64,000 nucleotides of DNA from assembly GCA_022829145.1 (NCBI GenBank), contig CM040753.1, positions 11,539,884 through 11,603,883 on the forward strand, read 5' to 3'. Both the position numbers and the translations under genes were made by a program. Numbering within the stretch: the stretch's first letter is position 1; every line of letters begins with the position of its first letter. Shown in pieces: positions 52,101 to 60,360 of this stretch. Under the pieces are notes generated by a model. That model ran no database searches, was not told the origin of the DNA, and saw nothing but the letters and a program-made list of their open reading frames with translations. This DNA comes from Albula goreensis (lineage: Eukaryota > Chordata > Actinopteri > Albuliformes > Albulidae).

Positions 52101-55100
52101 TCAGAGGGAATGGAGTCAATGAATGGGACCTGATTTTATCTAATACAAAGAGTGTACATTTGAAAGGAGTCACACTGACGTCTGCCATGTGTGTTATGCC
52201 ATGTGTGTGCAATACTCATTTCCCGCATGCACAAACTGGATGCATGACAATTTCATCCTGTATATGCCATACAGCTTTCATATTTCAAAGAAGGTTCATT
52301 TAAGGAAAAAGAAATAGGTTACACAGAATAAACACATGGGATGCTGAGGCTCAGATAATTTACTTTTAGTGTGATGATAAACACTGACAGATGTTGGCGA
52401 ATACAATACTTCCCTTGCAAACATCAGTGATAACAGTCTGAAGTTTGAATGTGCAAATAACCATAAAAAAGCCTGACTAAACATCAAGGAATGAGCTGAA
52501 CAGTGCCAACAAGCCACAATGTCCCAAAACACAAAGCATCCCTTTGACATAACAGAATGTATTGCATTCTAAATGTGAAGGTAAGGCTTATACATGAAAC
52601 TCATACTCCCATAAAATGAATGGATTAGAGATTAAAACCTTCTCTATGAGGCTCTTGTTACATCAAATACAGTAAAAAACATAATCGGGTAGCAAACTTC
52701 CTCAAGACCAGTCAGTGTATAGTACTTCAGTGTTCCACAGCCAGCAGTGACTGCTTCGTCTTTTATAAATCATGCTCCCAGAACTGTATTTCATTATCCC
52801 AATGATTTCCAGAAGTCAAAACTGTGAATGTTTTTGAGTTCACTCTCAAAAAACACCTTCGCAAACTGGCCGTCAAAGAGGCTTTTTTTTTGGCAGATTC
52901 TTCTTTCTGCCTGTACATTCTTCTGAGGTTCTAAAGATAACCCCAGGACTCCAGGGCCGGGTGCTGCTCGAGGCAGTGTTATTTTGAGAGATGACAATGA
53001 GATTGATCCTCTCTCAGATGTGACCCCTGACCATTGCTTGGCTGATGGATGCAGGGGCAACCCGAGCGAGCTGGATAAACAATGCAGGAATGCAGCTGTA
53101 AACCATTATAAACAATATGAAAAGCAATGGTCAACATGGAGGGGTACGTTTTTTGGTAGATGTTGTTTGACAAAAATGTACAACCCCCCCCCTCTCAAAA
53201 AACAGTGGAATGTAAATTGAAAACTTCTGTTTTTGATGTTCTCTTAGAAATGTGTCTGTGCAGCAAATGCAGATGTTCTACACTTGAAAATAACAAAAGA
53301 TTATTATAGGATGTGTGGTGATGTCAGGACAATAACCTAATCACTATGGACTGTAAAGGAAAGGATTTCATCATTACATTGCTACCTGAAAGACTGCAGA
53401 GTGCATGAAACAGACATCAGTTCACTGAGGAGATATCAGGGTAAGACAGGACAGGAGCACAGGGTCACATTTAGAAGATTTAAGGCACACAGAAGATGAA
53501 TCCCAGCTCTGCCAGTAAGATCGATTTCACCCTGTATGTGATTTGTGATGTGATGAAGTGCAGAACCTGACAAATGCAAAGGTAAAACATAAAGGTCTTT
53601 AAAAAAAGCTTACTGTGAAAAAACTACAAATATATTGTTTGGCAGGGTAAGAACAGTTTGCAGTCATTGCTGCTTTTCTGAGACATCAGCATACACCAAG
53701 TTTACGTTGTCAGTAATAATGTGTTGTGCCAATAAAAGTCCCAGTTACTACTAGTGTCTTTCAAAACTAAAACAAAGGCCTCCTTCAAGTACACATGTAA
53801 CAACCTTCCACTGGGCAGAGTTTCCCAGCATGCACTTCTGGAGTGCTGGTAACTGCTCATTAAGGCCTAGTTTTCTGGCCTCTGCAAGGGGTTTCCGTGG
53901 GGCCTTTACGCACGTGAGCAGCATAAAGTCTGCCGCCCAGTGGCCTCAAGCAGTGTCTGCCTTCCTCTTAAAAGGCTCCCTTGATTAATACTTAACTTTT
54001 ACCAAACCATTACTGTTGGCTGCTGTGTCCTCAGGCTCCTTCATGTTCCCTTGCTTTCAAATGAATGGAAGGAATGGGGATGGCCTTTTAGCTGCAGCAG
54101 ACAGAAGAGCTGTCAATGTCAACCAGCTGCCCCTAATGCTGGATACATGATGAGGTGAAGGCTAACACTCATGCGTAAGCTTAGAATGTAAATATGTAGA
54201 TATGGGCCATGGTGAAAAAATATCACTACTAGCATGGACTCAAAGCAGGAAGTCCTATTACTATAGTGATTGCTTAAACATGTGGACTTGATTTCTTGGC
54301 AGTTGAGATTGTCAGCATGTTAACTGTCAAAACAGCCCCAGTGTAAAACGAATGTAGACCCCTGCAGGGCAGAGGCGCAGCGTCATGGTTATGACTACAG
54401 AGGATGAACCTCTGGGTAACAGCAATGGAGTAAAACCTCAGACAGAAGATGCGAATGCTCATTAATGGTCGCACTGTGGTTTGGACCAAAATCCTTTTCT
54501 GTTGAAATGTTCTCTGGGCCTGACGGTGCAACCAGCACAAACGCAAGCTCAGCGTTACCATTCCCCCTCACTTTACAGTGCAGGCTGCGTCACCTCCCCC
54601 ATCTCCTCACAGCAAGGCTCTGTCTAACCCCCCAGCCTCCACACCAGACTGCTGACTCAAGCACATTGAAACTCACATTCTAGTCCTCCCTGCCTGTGGA
54701 ACACCAGGACATCAGGGTTCACGTTAATACAGAGCACACTGTGTGCTGTTTAACAGCATCCCCCCACCCCACACCTTTACCTCCCCAGACTCAGGCCTAT
54801 GGTGCTGTGAGGACCTGATAGAGAGGGCCCAACCATGCCTCCCTTCCCCCTCCCCATTACCACTCCCTCCCTCTTTGTCAGCATCCAAAGCCTCACTTCG
54901 ACTCTACTCCGCCGCTGACAAAACAGACCGAGACATGCCAGCCAAGTGGCGTTCACCGCCGCTCAGGAAATGTTTCAGCAGAATGCGGCTCCCCCGGGGA
55001 TGGCAGGGCCCAGCCTGAGCGAGAGCTCCACAGCCTCTGAGCCACCGAAATTACAATGGCTTCCTCTGGGCGCTGTAATTCGAACAATATGCCAGGGCTC

Positions 55101-58100
55101 CAGCAAATGAGAGAGCCTCCTTGGATCCTCCTCCTGGGATCCTCCTTCTCTCCTCTCCGCTAACCTACTTAAAACATACGTGCACGGATACCAAAATTAC
55201 AACTGGGTCATACACCAGAGGGGAGAGAGTGCCATGTTTGAGTTGACCATTAAACCAGCTGCATGTCAATCAGCACAGGAGCTCTGTGACTCACCATGTT
55301 GAGCATGTGCTTCCAATGAACCGTGTTACAGTGCTCAATAAAGGAAATGTTTGCAATCAATATACACACACACTTTACATTGCACACCATCATGTTAGCA
55401 GGAACATAATGTGGAAGTGGGCATAAGTTAAAAAAAATACATTGCATAAGTGTTAATTCAGTTTCCAGACAAAAAGCTTTTTTTAAATCAGCAGAAAATT
55501 AAAAATAACCTCTGCCTGGAAAACTACTGTCTAGACATTATTCTTGTTGTGCAACTGATTTTAATTTGACTGGAAAAACTGCTGTATTGAGAAAGTACCA
55601 ACTAAGTGCTGAGTCCAGTTTTTTAAATGGCATATAATGATTTCTATTTACCACCTGCTAAATCCTTACATCCAGCATCATCAGGGCGACACGGTGAAAT
55701 ATTAGTGATGGAGAGAGGTGTGCCTTTGCTGCTCATGATTCCTACTATTCCTGATTAAATCAAACATTTACACTCCAGTGAATGCCTCACCGTATCCACA
55801 GATATTATAACATAAAATAACTTGCAACAAGTGAAACAGTACAAAATGCTACATTTGGCTACATCGGTCAACTGATTAATGCAAGCATGCAATTTTTGCA
55901 TCACTATTTGTAGAGAAAAGAAGGGCCTTTGTTCTGAACCGTTTTGATGCCTTGGCCTGAATACATCAGGACAGTGAGCCAGCACAAATTCACTCAGGCT
56001 ATTTCCAAAGCTTGGACAGGGACTGCTTTCGATCAATGTCCCTTTGGATTAATGTCTGCCATTGCAGTTCAGTCTTTAGCTTGCCCCTTTCTCCATCAAT
56101 ATCAAATCCCACAATTGCATATTCCATTCACCCCACTTGGTGGCTCAAGTTCATGGTATCACACTGACTTTGAAACTTCCCATAGGGTAATGTGACCTTG
56201 CAGAAGTTCAATCATAGCAGGACTGAAAACACAGACAACAAATTTAGTTTAAATCCATCAGGATTGAGGATTGACCTCAAGATTTATTCTCTGATACCCA
56301 AAGTAATTTAGAGGATACAATAAAATCAGTTTTAAATATATATCATTGTGTTTAATTCTGCCTCTTTCAGTATTGGAATAAAACTTAAATGGCAGATGTT
56401 TCCCCATCAAACTACAGCATTTGAATACCATTTTTCATCTAATACCATCAAAGTAAAAGCTTAAGCAAAAAAAAAAAAAAAACAATAGAAAATGACAAAG
56501 GAAATATTTCTAAAGCAGAAGTATGCACAAAACTGTATGACACATTTTAAAATTAGAGGACATTTTAATATTCCAAGCATATCATTAAGGACATGAAACA
56601 GATAATTATACTGTAGTGTGAAACACTCCCATTTTCAGGGTTTTTTTCCTCTGGAATTTCCAGCTAATGGCATCATTATTGACTTTATTCACAATCATTT
56701 CAGGAACCCTTGTAATCTGACAAAGCAGGAAAAGAAGACAAATGTGTAAAAAAAATGGTGAAGCACAAGAAGGCTTTGAACACACGCAGGTTTAAAAGCT
56801 CTCCCTCAACACCTCCCATCTCATTCCAAGAGCTTTATTTCACCACTTAAATACAGGGCACCAATCGTACCTTTGGAGCTGAGAGATGAGATGAGGGCTA
56901 AATGACAGATAAGAGAAAAGCACCCTTGAACCTCTAAACTAATTGCCTTTCTTAAAAAATGAACTGATATGGCTGATGTGGAAGAGCAGAGCAGCTGTAG
57001 TTCAGCTTCTGCCTCACAGTTGAGACACCCCAGCAAAGAGAACGAGCTCAATACACACAGAATGTACTTTAAGGCCATAGACTGTTCTGCAGGATTTGCT
57101 ATTGAATCAGAGTCTATTATTATCATCCCAAATGTAACAAACTGCCCGACACAGCTGTCTGCCCTCAGCAACAATACACTAAAGCGACAGAGCTTAGGTC
57201 CCATGGTGACTCTCCCCAAGGTAGCTATGCTGCTCACGTGATGAGGAAAGAGACAGAAGAGATAACAGATTGGTACCTCTGTTATTTTATTTATTTTTTA
57301 ATTTTTTGGAAGAGCTGCCATGGTGATCAGCGGATGGAGGCCATGGGAGAGCGGGGGCATCCTGTGAGCTCATTTCCTGAAGAGGGAGATGGCAGCTTCC
57401 ATCAATCTTCCACCAAACGACCTCACAGCTCTCCCCCTGACCCGACACTGAGCAATGACCTATTTCACCGCGACCAATAAAACAAGGCCATGTAAAAATA
57501 TACAAGGAGAATCGTGTTTATGGGGAATCGCAGCCCGCATATGTACGGTATGTTTACACAGAGATCCTTTACTCTGAGTCATTGCACTGGTTCCAAGGGT
57601 TCATCCCAACCCCTTTGAAGTCATCTGAAACTGATTGCTGCCTGCTTTCTCAGCCACCCCCCACTCCCTCAAAAAAAGTGTGCAGTTCCCCTTCCTCTCC
57701 CAAGACACTCCATGTTCCCCTGGCTGCAGATCCTCTGAGATCTGCAGAGGGGTGGCAGCCAGTGGCTCTAGATACTAATACTACACAAACGCTGCCATTC
57801 ATAATCAGCCATTCAGGGCTCTCTGGACAGACAACACTTCCTGAAAGTTATTCCCATACAGCCTGACCCTAATACCCCACTCCTTTCCCCTCTGTGTTTA
57901 CTGTTTCAAATGACAAAGTAAATAAAATGTAGTTTTGACTTCTGATTCAAAGCCAGCCAAATCAAACAAACAGTACTTCCTTATCACTGTGTGGGATGGG
58001 AAATGGAGAAAATGTGTCCACATCTTTCAGAACTTCAACTGCTTTTAAAAGAGGTCTCAGTTTTGGTTCAAAGAAATTGAACAATGGAACCCAAATTTTA

Positions 58101-60265
58101 CAACATTCATCTTGCCTATATGTCTGATTCTCTTATTCTAAAAAAAAAGGTTTTTTGAACAATTTATTTCCCTTTATTAATTAAGTTCAAAAGTGTGAAG
58201 CACTACACCAAATGGGGGGTATCTAGTTCCATGAAGTTCATCTCAGCTTTAATAAGGCATTTCAATGAGTGTACAAGATGTCAAGCTCAGCATAATGCTG
58301 GCTAAAAGTCTTCTCATTCAGATGTGGGACTGTACATAGTAGAACAAGAAAATGTTATGACTGTTTAAAATCCAAACACTTATGTATCCAAGACAAATGT
58401 GTCACACAGCAAGCCTTCATTCTTGTTCTTTAGTTCATCTGTAACTATGCATATTTTCCTAATTACACTACCAAAACAACGAAACCTGAAATACACAACA
58501 AAGAACCCACAGTACTGCATACTGTACAGACACCGTCATTCTTACGCGGGTCATTTGTATATACGATGCATACCTCACTTCAGTTATTTATTTTCCAAGG
58601 AGCTGCACGCGAGGTTATGAGCCTTGATTGAAATGATATCATTCAAAAATGCTAAAAGAATTTAACATGCTGACTTTAGCATAATATTAGTAACAACCAC
58701 ACATCTGGAAAACCAGTTCTGAACTCCTTTGAAGGGCATGCTGGCTCTCTCAGGAACCTCTTCTCTTTTTTTGTTGCAAATCTCTCGGTTTAGTTACAGT
58801 GGAGGATCATTTGAAAGGATAACCAGATACAGTGACTCTTTAAAGAAATTCCAAAGACCTCCGAAGACAAGATGGAAAATCTATTTGGCACATGGTGTTT
58901 AGAAACAAGCCGTATGTCAGTTCCAGGTCCAGTGCGAGATCTATGAAAAAGCATCGTGTGTTTTCTTTTTTACAAGCTCTCCCCGGGCGTCCCAAGGGAG
59001 CTAGCTCGCAGCGCTTCTCTCCCAGTGTTTACGCACACTGATAATATTGACCGAGAGTTTCTTCCGACACTTCTCGTTCTCACTTTGGCCCCAGTACACA
59101 GTCTGACCAGAGCTTTGTTTGTATTTATATGGATTGAGATGAGTGCATCTCCCTCCCTCTTCTTAGCTACTAATTAAGATTCGCACGCTACCCGATTTGT
59201 GGTTTTCTCTATCGTAGTCTACTCTTGAGCAAATCTCCAAAGTTTCTGAAAAACTATCAAGATAATAAAGACCCTCAACTTTGCCGTTACAAGTGTGTTC
59301 TTACTACGCTGACAAGCTCCACATCTTTGAAAATGCATCATTTTGAATCAAAGCCACTTTTCATGATAGATAGGAATACCTCTGTATTGCAGCTTCGCAA
59401 GTAATGTATTGACGTTCTAATTTCATAGTGAGAGAATTCAGAATTTGAAAAGATCGCTCGTTTTCAACCTGTTGACAATTAAATCCATGCCACCGACTAA
59501 CGTATCGCTCATCCATTAATCCAAAATGCACGAGATTTGGATTTTAATCAACGTAGTGAATATATCCCTGTAAATCCACCGTTCTCTCTTAGTAGTTACT
59601 TTTCTATGTATGTTCCCATACAGGTATTGACCATATTAAATCTATATTTTAGAGGGATATTCCCCACGTTGAAGTTGAGTCAAAGCGCAAGCAGGACCTC
59701 TCAGATGCAGAAACCCGTACGCACTACGGGTAAGGTATGAAGTCGAGCGGAATGATAATGACAGTGAAAGAACCAAGGAACATCTGGGGAAACAACGCTT
59801 TGATACTATAAGGTGTGAGATGGCCCTGTCCAAGACCATTAACTCTGAACAAACCAAGATATCTCGCATTCTGACAAGTAAGCGCAACTCTGTTTCAACG
59901 CCTCTTCATTCATTTTAATTAGAACATCTGGAACTACTTATATTGGTGGTAAAAGTAAATAAAGACAGAGTTGTCACAGCTGTTTAAAAATGTATTCTCA
60001 CCTCACCGGGGCGAAGCCCATGTGTACATCAATCAGTTATTCACAGATGTACAAAAGACATATTAATGCATGTTTTACTTTTTTCTCATGTGTCTTCAAT
60101 TGTGCCTACAGAGCGCGGACGCCCACAGACAACTGCACTAGCCTAAATGTTTACCTTGCAGTGTTATCCAACTTATAACAGCTAAACTTAAAATTGGCAA
60201 TATAACGGTTTTATTATTGATAACATGACAAAGGAAACTTCTGGAACATAAATTCAAAGACAACT

Positions 60266-60360
<95 letters not shown>

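Noticed and set aside
56821..57237. 138-codon minus-strand ORF in intron 1
   Set aside because: No domain, and no convincing splice sites linking it to hmcn1 exons; treated as a possible non-coding regulatory block instead.
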